Assembly (NCBI GenBank): GCA_025929315.1 | Contig: JAICMI010000007.1 | Location: 1 to 39,277, forward strand | Source of the DNA: Frankiaceae bacterium | GTDB lineage: Bacteria > Actinomycetota > Actinomycetes > JAFAQI01 | Direction: 5' to 3' | Length of the DNA stretch: 39,277 bases | Part shown: positions 22,728 through 32,695 of the stretch, in pieces | Layout: every line of letters starts with the position of its first letter | How positions within the stretch are numbered: position 1 is the first letter of the stretch | Program-made: the position numbers and the translations under genes | Notes under the pieces: generated by a model | Databases searched by the model: none | What the model saw: the letters and a program-made list of their open reading frames with translations, nothing else | Told to the model about the DNA's origin: nothing

Positions 22728-23909
22728 TCACCGCAACGCGGTGGCCGCTGAACGTGCGCGCTCTACCGTCGGCACGATCGCCGAGATCAGGGCATCGACG
22801 TCAGTTGCTGTCGAGGTGTGACCGAGCGAGAAGCGCAAGGACCCGCGTGCGCGCTCCTCGTCGTGCCCCATGGCCAGCAGCACGTGGCTGGGTCGGGCAA
22901 CACCGGCAGAGCATGCCGAACCCGTCGAGCACTCGATGCCGCGCGCATCGAGCAGCATGAGGAGCGCGTCGCCCTCGCAGCCGGGGAACGAGAAGTGCGC
23001 GTTGCCGGGCAATCGCCCGGCAGCATCTGCGACAGGCACACCGTTGAAGAGGGCATCCGGGACCGAGACCTGCACGCCTGCGACGAGGTCGTCGCGCAGT
23101 GCGCGCACCCGGTCCGCACGTGCCGGCTGCTCCTTGACCGCGACCTCGGCCGCGACGGCGAGCCCGGCGATCGCGGCGACGTCGAGGGTCCCGGACCGGA
23201 CGTCGCGCTCCTGGCCGCCGCCGTGCAGCACAGGAGTGCAGCCCACGTCCCGGCCGAGCAGAAGGACCCCGGCCCCGAGGGGCCCACCGAACTTGTGCCC
23301 GGTCGCAGTCATCGCGTCGACACCGGAGGCAGCGAAGTCGACCGGCAGCTGACCCACGGCCTGTACGGCGTCGGTGTGGATCGGCACGCCGTAGTCATGC
23401 GCAACCCTGGCCAGAGCCTCGATCGGCTGCACCGTGCCGACCTCGTTGTTGGCCCACATCACGGACACCATCGCGACGTCGTCGGGGTTCTCGTCGATGG
23501 CCGCACGTAAGGCCTCAGGGGTCAGTCGACCACCCTCGTCGACCGGCAGCCAGGTGATCGTCGCCGCATCGTGCTCCGTCAGCCACAGTGCGGAGTCCAG
23601 CACGGCGTGGTGCTCGACAGCGCTGAGCAGCAACCGTCGGCGGCGTGGGTCGGATCGGTGCCGGGCCCAGAACAGGCCCTTGATCGCGAGGTTGTCGCTC
23701 TCGGTGCCACCGCTGGTGAAGATCACCTCACTGGGGCGCGCACCGAGCGCCGCGGCGATCGTCTCGCGTGACTCCTCGACGACGCGTCGAGCACGGCGGC
23801 CGGCCGCGTGCAACGACGAGGCGTTGCCCGGCTGAGTGAGGAGCGCAGCCATCGCCTCCGCTGCCTCGGGCAGCATCGGCGTCGTCGCCGCATGATCGAG
23901 GTAGGCCAT
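22728..23909 (-). CDS. iscS: Cysteine desulfurase (IscS/NifS family)
   Basis: [49 protein letters not shown]...[15 protein letters not shown]...[15 protein letters not shown]...STGSACSAG. Confidence 0.94.
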   Translation of the reverse strand: MAYLDHAATTPMLPEAAEAMAALLTQPGNASSLHAAGRRARRVVEESRETIAAALGARPSEVIFTSGGTESDNLAIKGLFWARHRSDPRRRRLLLSAVEHHAVLDSALWLTEHDAATITWLPVDEGGRLTPEALRAAIDENPDDVAMVSVMWANNEVGTVQPIEALARVAHDYGVPIHTDAVQAVGQLPVDFAASGVDAMTATGHKFGGPLGAGVLLLGRDVGCTPVLHGGGQERDVRSGTLDVAAIAGLAVAAEVAVKEQPARADRVRALRDDLVAGVQVSVPDALFNGVPVADAAGRLPGNAHFSFPGCEGDALLMLLDARGIECSTGSACSAGVARPSHVLLAMGHDEERARGSLRFSLGHTSTATDVDALISAIVPTVERARSAATALR

Positions 23910-23944
23910 CGGGATCAAGCCTACGGTCCGCGGCGTACGCGGGC

Positions 23945-25324
23945 TCAGTCGCGCAACCGGATCCGCGGGGTGAGGGCCTCGCCAGGGAGCGCCGCGAGAT
24001 CCTCCGGCGTCGTGACCACGAGCTGGGTCGGCAGCAACCCCGCCACCGTGCGTATGTCCGTTGCGGCCGCAACCGCGACCTCGCCGGGCTCGCCGTCGGG
24101 CAGCAGATGCACGATGACCTGACCGCGGCCGTCTCGGCCGCGCCGGCCCACGACGACGCGCCAGTCCGTCAGGTCGGTGCGCCCGGACAAGGCGCCCGCG
24201 ACCGCGCGAAGGTCGAGGGTCCGACCGTCGTCGCTGACGAGCACCATGGCGTGAGCTTTCAAGCCGATGACGCGCGGCACCCGTCGCCCGCAACCGGGAC
24301 ACGGCGCCGAGTCGATCGGGGCCGCGGCGATGTCGCCGGTGCGCCAGCGCAACAGTGCACTGCCGAACATGCCCAGCTGGGTGAGGACCACCTCACCGCC
24401 TTGCGCGGTCGGCTCGCCACTGTCCGGGTCGACCATCTGAACCAGGTCGAGATCGGGATAGGTGTGCAAGCCCGCCGCTGCACCGCCGGCGCGACACTCG
24501 GTCCAGAGCACTCGTGCGCCGGCCGGCGCGTGCACGGCCAGGACCGTGACCGCCGGAAGCAAGCCGGCAACCGCCGCACGCTGCGCTGGTGTCGGCGCAC
24601 CTACCAACAGGAGGGTGCGCACGGAGTCGATCGACACACCCGCTCCCGCCCATGTGCTGAGCACGTCGGCGGCTTGTGGCGATGGTGCCGCCAGCACGGT
24701 CGGAGGGGCCAGCCGCGCGGCGGCGATCAGTGCCGCTGGTTCGGCACCCGGGAAGAGCGCCGGCGCACCGGCTGCCATCGCCGCATAAGAGAGCGCGAGG
24801 TGTTCGGTGCTGGAGGTCACCGGGACGGCCGACAGCAGCGCGTCTTGCGCTGTCAGGCCCGCGATCGACCACAACCTCGCCCCGGCGCGCGCGACGACGT
24901 CGAGGTCGGCTCGCGTCGACGCGAGTGGATAGCGGAACCCGAGTCCCGACCAGACATAGGACGTCGGCTTGGTCTCGTGCGCGATGACCTTGAGGTAGTC
25001 CTTGTTTCCCGTGGCGCGCATCCGCAGGACGCGTCGAACGGTCGGGCCCTTGGCATGCAGGACGAAGCCGCCCTCGCTGGCCTGTACGACGAGCCGCGCC
25101 ATGCCGGCCGGATCGCCGTCGGGCGCGACGTCGCGCTCACCCGCGGCCGGCAGCGCCTCCAGGGCAGCAACGGAACCGATGGTCGACGCACGCCGGCCGA
25201 GCTCGGCCAGCCGCGCCTTCCAGTAAGGCGAGAACGGTCCGACGACGTGCTGAACCTGGTGCGCGACAAGCCGATCCTGCAGCTTGGACAGCGCGCCGGC
25301 GCTCAGCCGGTCCCACGAAGCCAC
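23945..25324 (-). CDS. PaaK/adenylate-forming-like protein (phenylacetate-CoA ligase-related)
   Basis: [18 protein letters not shown]...; [59 protein letters not shown] start with TAGCCT 6 nt upstream. Confidence 0.7.
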   Translation of the reverse strand: MASWDRLSAGALSKLQDRLVAHQVQHVVGPFSPYWKARLAELGRRASTIGSVAALEALPAAGERDVAPDGDPAGMARLVVQASEGGFVLHAKGPTVRRVLRMRATGNKDYLKVIAHETKPTSYVWSGLGFRYPLASTRADLDVVARAGARLWSIAGLTAQDALLSAVPVTSSTEHLALSYAAMAAGAPALFPGAEPAALIAAARLAPPTVLAAPSPQAADVLSTWAGAGVSIDSVRTLLLVGAPTPAQRAAVAGLLPAVTVLAVHAPAGARVLWTECRAGGAAAGLHTYPDLDLVQMVDPDSGEPTAQGGEVVLTQLGMFGSALLRWRTGDIAAAPIDSAPCPGCGRRVPRVIGLKAHAMVLVSDDGRTLDLRAVAGALSGRTDLTDWRVVVGRRGRDGRGQVIVHLLPDGEPGEVAVAAATDIRTVAGLLPTQLVVTTPEDLAALPGEALTPRIRLRD

Positions 25325-25345
25325 CTGACGAGGCTAGTGGCCTGC

Positions 25346-26296
25346 TTACTTGCGCTTCTCGATCTCTTCCGTCAGCTGCGGTACGACGTTGAACAGGTCG
25401 CCCACGATGCCGAAGTCGACGAGCTCGAAGATCGGCGCTTCCGGGTCCTTGTTGACCGCAATGATGGTCTTCGACGTCTGCATGCCGGCGCGGTGCTGGA
25501 TGGCGCCGGAGATGCCGATCGCCATGTAGAGCTGCGGCGACACGGTCTTGCCGGTCTGACCCACCTGGTTCGTGTGCGGGTACCAGCCGGCGTCCGTTGC
25601 GGCGCGTGATGCGCCGACCGCAGCGCCGAGCGTGTCGGCCAGCTTCTCGATGAGCTCGAAGTTCTTGCCCTCGCCCAGACCGCGACCGCCGGACACGACG
25701 ATCGCCGCTTCCGTGAGCTCGGGCCGACCGCCCTTCTTCTCCGTCACGCGGTCGAGAATCTTTGCGCCCTTGGCGGCATCGGAGATGGTCGCCGACACCT
25801 GCTCCTCGGTCGGCTGCGCGGGCGCAGCCTCCGGAGCGGTCGAGTTGGGGCGGACCGTGATGATCGGCGTGCCCTTGCTCACCTTGGACGAGACGTTGAT
25901 CGCGCCGCCGAAGATGCTCTGCTTGGCAACGAAACCGTCGTCGACGCCGACCGCGTCGGTGATGACACCGGACTCCGTCTTGACCGCGAGGCGTCCGGCG
26001 ATCTCCTTGCCCTCCGGCGTGCTCGGAATGAGCACGGCGGCCGGTGACGACGACGAGACGATCTGCGCCAGCACCTCTGCCTTGGGTGCAACGAGGAAGC
26101 CGTCGAGCTCGGCGTCGGCGGCCACATAGATCTTGCGGGCGCCGTACTCAGCCAGCTTGTCCTTGGCGTTGTCGAAACCGTTGCCGATGAACACCGCCGA
26201 GGGCTCACCCAGTGACCGGGCGAGCGTCAGCAGCTCGTAGGTGACCTTCTTGGGAGCACCGTCGACGTGCTCGACCAGAACAAGAACCTCAGCCAT
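25346..26296 (-). CDS. etfA: Electron transfer flavoprotein subunit alpha
   Basis: [30 protein letters not shown]...[73 protein letters not shown]. Confidence 0.97.
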   Translation of the reverse strand: MAEVLVLVEHVDGAPKKVTYELLTLARSLGEPSAVFIGNGFDNAKDKLAEYGARKIYVAADAELDGFLVAPKAEVLAQIVSSSSPAAVLIPSTPEGKEIAGRLAVKTESGVITDAVGVDDGFVAKQSIFGGAINVSSKVSKGTPIITVRPNSTAPEAAPAQPTEEQVSATISDAAKGAKILDRVTEKKGGRPELTEAAIVVSGGRGLGEGKNFELIEKLADTLGAAVGASRAATDAGWYPHTNQVGQTGKTVSPQLYMAIGISGAIQHRAGMQTSKTIIAVNKDPEAPIFELVDFGIVGDLFNVVPQLTEEIEKRK

Positions 26297-26310
26297 CGCT
26301 TGCTGTCTCC

Positions 26311-27093
26311 CTAGATGAACTTCTGCGACGCGAGGAACTCGGCGAGCTTGCTGCCGCCGTCACCCTCGTCCTTGACGATCTGACCGGCCTGCTTGGGCGG
26401 CCGCGGTGCAAACTCCGCAACCTCGGTGCCGGAGCCGGCCATCCCGACCTTGTCGGCCTCGATGCCGGCATCGGACAGCGACAGTGTCGTGAGGGGCTTC
26501 TTCTTGGCCGCCATGATGCCCTTGAACGACGGGTAGCGCGGCTCGTTGATCTTCTCGACGACGGACACCACGGCGGGGGTCGAGGCTTCGACGACGTCGT
26601 AGCCGGTGTCGGTCTGCCGCTCGATCTTGACCGTGCCGCTGCCGACCTCGACCTTGCGCGCGAACGTCAGCTGCGACGCACCGAGCCGCTCGGCGAGCAT
26701 CGCCGGCAGCACGCTCATCCGCGCGTCAGTCGACTCGACGCCGAGGATCACCAGGTCGTGCTCGATCGTGCCGAGCGCCTTGGCGAGTGCGTAGGACGTG
26801 GCAAGTGCGTCCGACCCGTGCAACCCGGCGTCCACGAGGTGGACGGCCTTGTCGGCGCCCATCGACAGCGCCTTGCGGATCGTCTCGACGGACTTGTCCG
26901 GGCCCATCGTGAGCACCGTGACCTCTCCGTCGCCTTGCGCTTCCTTGATGCGCAGCGCCTCCTCGACCGCGTACTCGTCGAGCTCGTTCATGACGCCGTC
27001 GACGCCATTGCGGTCGACGGTCTTGTCCTGGTCGGACAAGCGCTTTTCGGCCCAGGTGTCCGGGACCTGCTTCACACAGACAACGATGTTCAT
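26311..27093 (-). CDS. etfB: Electron transfer flavoprotein subunit beta
   Basis: MNIVVCVKQVPDTWAEKRLSDQDKTVDRNGVDGVMNELDEYAVEEALRIKE... Confidence 0.97.
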   Translation of the reverse strand: MNIVVCVKQVPDTWAEKRLSDQDKTVDRNGVDGVMNELDEYAVEEALRIKEAQGDGEVTVLTMGPDKSVETIRKALSMGADKAVHLVDAGLHGSDALATSYALAKALGTIEHDLVILGVESTDARMSVLPAMLAERLGASQLTFARKVEVGSGTVKIERQTDTGYDVVEASTPAVVSVVEKINEPRYPSFKGIMAAKKKPLTTLSLSDAGIEADKVGMAGSGTEVAEFAPRPPKQAGQIVKDEGDGGSKLAEFLASQKFI

Positions 27094-27189
27094 GGCCGGC
27101 GGCCGACCTCCAGTGCAAGGTCGCAACGACGGACTATTGGTGTCCGCAAGGGTCGCATGACGGCCCGGGTCACTCGAACGAGGGCTATG

Positions 27190-27207
27190 TTACCCGCGAG
27201 TAGTAAG
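27190..27207. promoter_or_regulatory. Imperfect palindrome upstream of etfB (candidate operator)
   Basis: ttacccgcgagtagtaag: TACcCGCGaGTA core with outer TTAC/GTAA, about 100 nt upstream of etfB. Confidence 0.35.
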
Positions 27208-27209
27208 TC

Positions 27210-27833
27210 CTATGCGTGCGGGTGCAGCTCGAGAACGAGGTCACACCGCTCCGCGACCTCGGGGTCGTGCGTCGCGAGCACGAGGGAACCATCGCGATTG
27301 CGTACGTCGAACAACCGCTCCAGCACGAGCTGTCGTGAGGCCTTGTCCTGCTCGGCGGTCGGCTCGTCGGCGATCAGCAGCTGCGGACGCAGGGCCAGCG
27401 CGCGCGCTACTGCGACTCGCTGTTGCTGTCCGCCGGAGAGCTCTTCGATGAGCTGCTCTTCATGGCCGGCCAACCCAAGGGACTCGAGCGCGGTCGCGGC
27501 CGACTCCCCCACTTCGCGCGGGTCTCGACCGGCCGCGCGCAGTGCAGCCTCCACGTTTTCGGCCGCCGTGAACAACGACACGAGTCCATAACCCTGGAGT
27601 ACGACGGCAAGGTCGGCGTGGCTGATCTCGTCGACCGGACGACCGTCCATGCTCACCGAGCCAGCGCTCGGCTTGGCGAGACCGGCGAGTAGTGCAAGCA
27701 GACTCGTCTTGCCGCTGCCGGACGGGCCGACGACGGCCAGACACTCACCGGGCCCGACGTCGAGGTCGACGTCGTCGAGGATGACGCGACCGGCCAGCTC
27801 GAAGCGCAGCCCCCGGGCCTCCAGGATCGCCAT
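27210..27833 (-). CDS. ABC transporter ATP-binding protein (NBD 2)
   Basis: VGPSGSGKTSLL Walker A; LSGGQQQRVAVARALA; LLIADEPTAEQD. Confidence 0.93.
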   Translation of the reverse strand: MAILEARGLRFELAGRVILDDVDLDVGPGECLAVVGPSGSGKTSLLALLAGLAKPSAGSVSMDGRPVDEISHADLAVVLQGYGLVSLFTAAENVEAALRAAGRDPREVGESAATALESLGLAGHEEQLIEELSGGQQQRVAVARALALRPQLLIADEPTAEQDKASRQLVLERLFDVRNRDGSLVLATHDPEVAERCDLVLELHPHA

Positions 27834-28702
27834 CAGCGGCCACGCTCTTCGTCATCGTCGGAGCCCGCGTTGGAGTCGTAGATCCGACGCAGATCGACGC
27901 CGTGGTCGTGCCGCACTGCCCGCGCCAGGGAGCCGGGGGGCAATGCGTCGTGCATCTCCGGCGGCAGCTGGACAGTGCCGTCGCGACCGACGACGACGTA
28001 GTCCTCGCCGGACCGACCTTCCGCTCCCACCCGACCGTCGCGGATCGTGACGGTGCGTCCGAGCACCTCACCCACGGCGGCGTCGTGGGTCACGGCAACG
28101 ACCGTCGTACCGAACTCCGCATTCGCTTGCTTGATGAGCCCGAGCACCGCGTCGGCCGAGGCAGGATCGAGCTGGCTGGTCGGCTCGTCGGCGAGAAGCA
28201 GCGTCGGAGCGTTGGCAAGTGCGATCGCAATCGCCAGCCGCTGTTGCTCACCGCCGGACATCTGCCCCGCGACCCGATGCGCTACGCCCCCGAGCCCCAC
28301 CGAGTCCAGCAGTGCCAGCGCGCGTCGCTTCTTCGAGGCATGGGAGCGCCGCGTCGGTCGTTGCGCGAACAGCACGTTGCCGAGGGCGGTGTCATACCCG
28401 AGCAGGTTGCGTCCCGGGTTCTGCAGGACGACACCGATCTGGCGCAACCGTACATTCGCGAGCTCGCGCGGCGTGAGTCCCGCAAGTCGCTTACCCGCCA
28501 CCTCGACGGTGCCGGCTGTCGGCCGTAACAGGCCCGCGAGATGCCAGAGCAACGTCGTCTTGCCGGCGCCGGACGGACCGAGCAACGCGACCGTTTCGCC
28601 TTCCCGTACGACGAAGTCGACGCCACGAAGTGCGGCCACTTCCGCACCAGGCGTGCCATAGACGTGGACGAGGTTGTCGCAGCGCACGAGAACATCGCTC
28701 AT
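27833..28702 (-). CDS. ABC transporter ATP-binding protein (NBD 1)
   Basis: LGPSGAGKTTLLWHLAGLLRPTAG; MSGGEQQRLAIAIALA; LLLADEPTSQLD; ATGA overlap with the permease. Confidence 0.93.
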   Translation of the reverse strand: MSDVLVRCDNLVHVYGTPGAEVAALRGVDFVVREGETVALLGPSGAGKTTLLWHLAGLLRPTAGTVEVAGKRLAGLTPRELANVRLRQIGVVLQNPGRNLLGYDTALGNVLFAQRPTRRSHASKKRRALALLDSVGLGGVAHRVAGQMSGGEQQRLAIAIALANAPTLLLADEPTSQLDPASADAVLGLIKQANAEFGTTVVAVTHDAAVGEVLGRTVTIRDGRVGAEGRSGEDYVVVGRDGTVQLPPEMHDALPPGSLARAVRHDHGVDLRRIYDSNAGSDDDEERGR

Positions 28703-31700
28703 ACGGGGGCCTCACGCAGCTGCTCGGGCGTGACCGAACGCAAAAGCGCGGCTGCTGCTGCGGCGGCAGTCGCAAGCAGAAGCACAACGGCCGCACCCAG
28801 GGTGAGTCCGAGGAACAGGGGGTCGGGCCGATAGGTGATGAGGTGGGCAGACGGCGACTGGACGAACTCCGGAACGCTGTGACCGGCAAGCGCAATGGCA
28901 AGTAGGCCCGCACCGACACCGATGACGGTGCCGAACCCGATGACGACGAGTTGCTCGATGGCCAACGCGCTGTAAAGCGAGCGCGTTGTCGCGCCGGTGG
29001 CTGCCAGGGCTGCGTACTCATACCGACGACGGCGGGCAGCCGCCGACAGGCTCAGGACCGCGGCAAGTGCTGCGAGGACCGCGGCAGCTCCGGCGTCCGC
29101 GAGGAAAAGGACACTGGCGAGCCCCGGACCTTGGCGACTGAGCTCGTCGTTGAGTGCGCTGGTCGACTGGCGGCCAACGACGGCTACATGTGCAGCAGCC
29201 AGCGCGCGGGCGACGCGGTCAGCCGGTCCGCGCACCCAGACTTGCGGAAGGGACGGCGAGTCGTTGCCGCCGGCCAGACGCTCGGCGTAGGTCAGGTCCA
29301 CGATGACACCATTGTCGGGCGCGCTCGGCACAGTCGGTAGCCGGTCGGCGACAGCAACGATGACGCCAGTGCCGTCGAGACCGGTCGCCTGCACCGCGGT
29401 GTCCGAGCCCGCCAGCTCTGCTGAGACGAGAGCAGGCAAGGGCGTGGGGTGGTCGTGCACCGTGATGGTGGCCGGCTGACCGCCCGAAGCGAGGAACGAC
29501 CAGTGCAGTTGCTGGCCGGTGGCGTCCAGCTGCACGTTCTGGTCCTGCGTGTCGGTCCACGCGCCAGCCGTGAACGCGCCGGCCGCAGGGTGCCAGCCGG
29601 ACTGGTCGTGCACCTCGATGCCCCGGACGGTGACGCTGCCCTGCATCTGGATCCGCTGAGAGCCGGGCGGTGCGATCTCCAGGTCGCGGATGACACCGGG
29701 GGCGGGGATGTCCGCCGTGTAGCGGACGGTGCTGTGCGCCCGCCGCAACGGGCCGAGGTCGATCGGCGTCGGGACGAAGCCGCCGGACGCGAACTCGGTC
29801 AGCGTGAGCTCTCCCCCGGTGGGCTTCAGCGCGCCGACATCGACTGTCACGCGCACTCGGTCGCCGTCGAGGGCGATCGGAGCATGCGCGGGCGGATGCA
29901 GTGCGGACAAGAGATCCTTCCCACTCGGCGCGTTGCCGCCGGACCAGTTGGCGACCGCGGCGAAACGAGTGGGCTGGACCCCCAGCAATGTCACGTCGGC
30001 GCTGAAGAACGACTCGACCGCAGCGACGGAGCGACCACCCGGGTCGATCTGGTCCACGACGTCGGCCAGGTTGACGCCGATGCGCGGCGCAACGGTGAAC
30101 ACCGTCGGCGCACCCACCGTCATGTCGGCGACCTGGCTTCGGTTGGTCGAGCTGACCGACCACGACGCAAGACTGAAGGTCGCGAGCGACACTGCCGTGG
30201 CGAGGATCATCGTCGTTCGCGTGCCACCAGGTCGACGGGCGATGTAGCGCACCGCGAGGAACGGTCCCAGGCCACCGCCACGTCGAGTGCGGCCGAACAT
30301 CGCCCGACACGCGAGTGGAAGCAGGCGTGACCCCACGACTGCAAGTGCGATGCCGAGCAGACCGGGGACGAGCAGGGCGAGTGCGCTGTGCCGGGTGGAG
30401 TCGAGAGTGCCGCTGATGAAGAGCTGCAGGAGGCCCGCGGTCGCGGCGGTGAGGATGATGGCGTCGAACACCCAGCCGCGATCGGCGGAACGGCGGCCGG
30501 TGCGTCGCCACTGCTCGACGACGGGCCGGGTGACGGTACGACGTGCAGCCAATGCAATTGCTGCGACGCCACCGATCGACGCAACCAGCGACGCGATCCA
30601 CGCCAAGCCAGGCAGTCCCACCGTCGTACCGTCCCGGAGCAGCACAGTCGCGAGTCCGGTGGTCAGCAGCCAACCGAGCAGCGCGCCCAGCGGGAGTGCA
30701 ACCGCGAGCAGCACTGCAGGTTCAGCGAGACCGAACACCAGCGCACGACCCGAGCTGTAACCGCGAAGCTTTGCCAACGCGACTTCGGTGCCGCGCGCTT
30801 CGACTGTTTCAGTGACGACGAGAAACAGCAGCAGCCAGGTGAGAACCAGCAGCTCGGCGGTAACAAGAAACACAGGGATGGCAAGAGCCCGCCAGCTCGC
30901 CTTCACGTTGTCAGCGGTGATGTCCATCGTCGTCTGCGCCGCTGCCTGTGCCTGTCGCAAGGCTGTGCTCGTCGCGAAGCGGTCCGCCACCGCACGTAGT
31001 GCGCCCACGTCCGCGGGCTGTACGTGTGACGGGATCAGCGCACGGGCCACGGTGTCGGTGCCCTGCGGATGACCCTTCAGCGCAGCGAGGGTGGAAGCAG
31101 GTGTGAACAGCGCGTCATAAGGGGCGACCTGGATGAACGGGTTCTCGGCGGGGAAGTAGGTGGCGCCACGAGAGAGCCAGTAAGTGTTGTTGATGTCCGG
31201 CGGGACGTAGATGCCCGTGATCGTGAGCACCGGGCGCCCCTGCGGCTGCACTTTGTCGCCGACCGACCAGCCGTTCGACCTTGCCAGTGACGTGGCGATG
31301 ATGACGTCGTTCGTCGCTGTCGGACACGAGCCCTTGGCGAGATGCAAGTGGGCACAGAAGTTGGTGCGCGTCGCCAGCAGCACCTGCTGGATCTTGTCGG
31401 GGAAGTAGACGTTCGTCTCGAGCGAGGTGATCGGCGGGGCGAACAGCCGGTCGGCTCGTGCCGTGCTGCCGACAGCAAAGCCGACTTCGCGCCGCACGGT
31501 GTCTTCGAGCCCCGGAAGGCTGTCCTGGATCGGGCCCTGCTGCACGACCTGGAAGCTGCGCCCGACGACGTTCACATGCGACAACGAGTCCTGCAGGATC
31601 GAGGACTTGGCGGCGGTGTAGTACGTCGGTCCGACCGTTGCGGCGGCGCTGGCGCAAAGCGCGACCAGCAGGATGACCAGGGTCGTGCCGATGCGGTGAA

Positions 31701-31734
31701 ACAAGGCGCGAACAAGAGTCAGTGCACCCGTCAC
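28699..31734 (-). CDS. FtsX-like ABC transporter permease (about 1011 aa)
   Basis: MTGALTLVRALFHRIGTTLVILLVALCASAAATVGPTYYTAAK...; multiple hydrophobic TM segments in central and C-terminal regions; GTG start at 31734. Confidence 0.88.
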   Translation of the reverse strand: MTGALTLVRALFHRIGTTLVILLVALCASAAATVGPTYYTAAKSSILQDSLSHVNVVGRSFQVVQQGPIQDSLPGLEDTVRREVGFAVGSTARADRLFAPPITSLETNVYFPDKIQQVLLATRTNFCAHLHLAKGSCPTATNDVIIATSLARSNGWSVGDKVQPQGRPVLTITGIYVPPDINNTYWLSRGATYFPAENPFIQVAPYDALFTPASTLAALKGHPQGTDTVARALIPSHVQPADVGALRAVADRFATSTALRQAQAAAQTTMDITADNVKASWRALAIPVFLVTAELLVLTWLLLFLVVTETVEARGTEVALAKLRGYSSGRALVFGLAEPAVLLAVALPLGALLGWLLTTGLATVLLRDGTTVGLPGLAWIASLVASIGGVAAIALAARRTVTRPVVEQWRRTGRRSADRGWVFDAIILTAATAGLLQLFISGTLDSTRHSALALLVPGLLGIALAVVGSRLLPLACRAMFGRTRRGGGLGPFLAVRYIARRPGGTRTTMILATAVSLATFSLASWSVSSTNRSQVADMTVGAPTVFTVAPRIGVNLADVVDQIDPGGRSVAAVESFFSADVTLLGVQPTRFAAVANWSGGNAPSGKDLLSALHPPAHAPIALDGDRVRVTVDVGALKPTGGELTLTEFASGGFVPTPIDLGPLRRAHSTVRYTADIPAPGVIRDLEIAPPGSQRIQMQGSVTVRGIEVHDQSGWHPAAGAFTAGAWTDTQDQNVQLDATGQQLHWSFLASGGQPATITVHDHPTPLPALVSAELAGSDTAVQATGLDGTGVIVAVADRLPTVPSAPDNGVIVDLTYAERLAGGNDSPSLPQVWVRGPADRVARALAAAHVAVVGRQSTSALNDELSRQGPGLASVLFLADAGAAAVLAALAAVLSLSAAARRRRYEYAALAATGATTRSLYSALAIEQLVVIGFGTVIGVGAGLLAIALAGHSVPEFVQSPSAHLITYRPDPLFLGLTLGAAVVLLLATAAAAAAALLRSVTPEQLREAPV

Positions 31735-31744
31735 AGGTTCATCA

Positions 31745-32689
31745 CTAGCGCATCGGCGGGTGCAAATCAGTACAGCGTTGCCACATCGTGATGAGCAGCT
31801 CTTCGGCTGTCGCAAGGTCGGCGACGACGTCCGCAGCCAGCCGCACCGTGTTGACCAAGCCGGCCGCTTGTCCGACCCAGACCGCCGGCTCGTCGCTGCG
31901 CACGCCACTGGATTCGAGCTCGGCCTCGCGGCCGTGCCAGGTGTCGGCGAACGTGTTGCGAATGGCACGGCCGCCGTACTCGGACGGCCAGTGCGCGCCG
32001 CGGCCGAGATCGAGCACCGTCGTGTAGAGGGTGTCCGTCTCGACGGCGCCGACAACCGCCGACTTGGCGGTATCGGAGTTGGCACCCTCGGGGCAGGCCG
32101 TGAAGGCGCTGCCTACCCAGGCACCGGCGGCACCGGCGGCCAGCACGGCGGCAAGCCCGCGCGCCGTGGCGATGCCGCCGGCCGCGAGCACCGGCACGTC
32201 GACGGCGTCGAGGACACCTTGGAGCAATGGGAGCGTCGCGACGGCGTCGCGGCCGTGCCCACCACCCTCGCCCCCTCGAGCCACCACGAGATCGACGCCG
32301 GCATCGACGGCCTGGCGGGCCTCGTCGACGGTGCCGACCTGGGTCACCGCGACGACGCCGGCATCACGCACTCTGCGGAGATACGGCGCGCAGTCGCCGA
32401 AGGACACCGACACCAGCGCCGGGCCGCTGTCCAACGCCGCATCCAGCAACGCCGGTTGATGGTCGAGCAGCCACGCGAGCAGCCCGATGCCGAACGGGCG
32501 ACCGGTTGCGGCCGCCACGGCGGCTTCGGCTGCCAGCTCCTCGGGCTTCCCGACCGCGAAGCCGATGGTGCCGAGAGCGCCCGCCGCGGAGACGGCGCCG
32601 GCAAGCCGGCCGCCGGAGACGCCCGCCATCGGCGCCGACACAACGGGAACGGTCAGATCGAAGCGGTCAGTCAGCCAAGTCGAGATCAT
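31745..32689 (-). CDS. Nitronate monooxygenase/2-nitropropane dioxygenase family protein
   Basis: MISTWLTDRFDLTVPVVSAPMAGVSGGRLAGAVSAAGALGTIGF...VVARGGEGGGHGRDAVATLPLL...VPVLAAGGIATARGLAAVLAAGAAGAWVGSAF. Confidence 0.93.
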   Translation of the reverse strand: MISTWLTDRFDLTVPVVSAPMAGVSGGRLAGAVSAAGALGTIGFAVGKPEELAAEAAVAAATGRPFGIGLLAWLLDHQPALLDAALDSGPALVSVSFGDCAPYLRRVRDAGVVAVTQVGTVDEARQAVDAGVDLVVARGGEGGGHGRDAVATLPLLQGVLDAVDVPVLAAGGIATARGLAAVLAAGAAGAWVGSAFTACPEGANSDTAKSAVVGAVETDTLYTTVLDLGRGAHWPSEYGGRAIRNTFADTWHGREAELESSGVRSDEPAVWVGQAAGLVNTVRLAADVVADLATAEELLITMWQRCTDLHPPMR

Positions 32690-32695
32690 GTCGGC

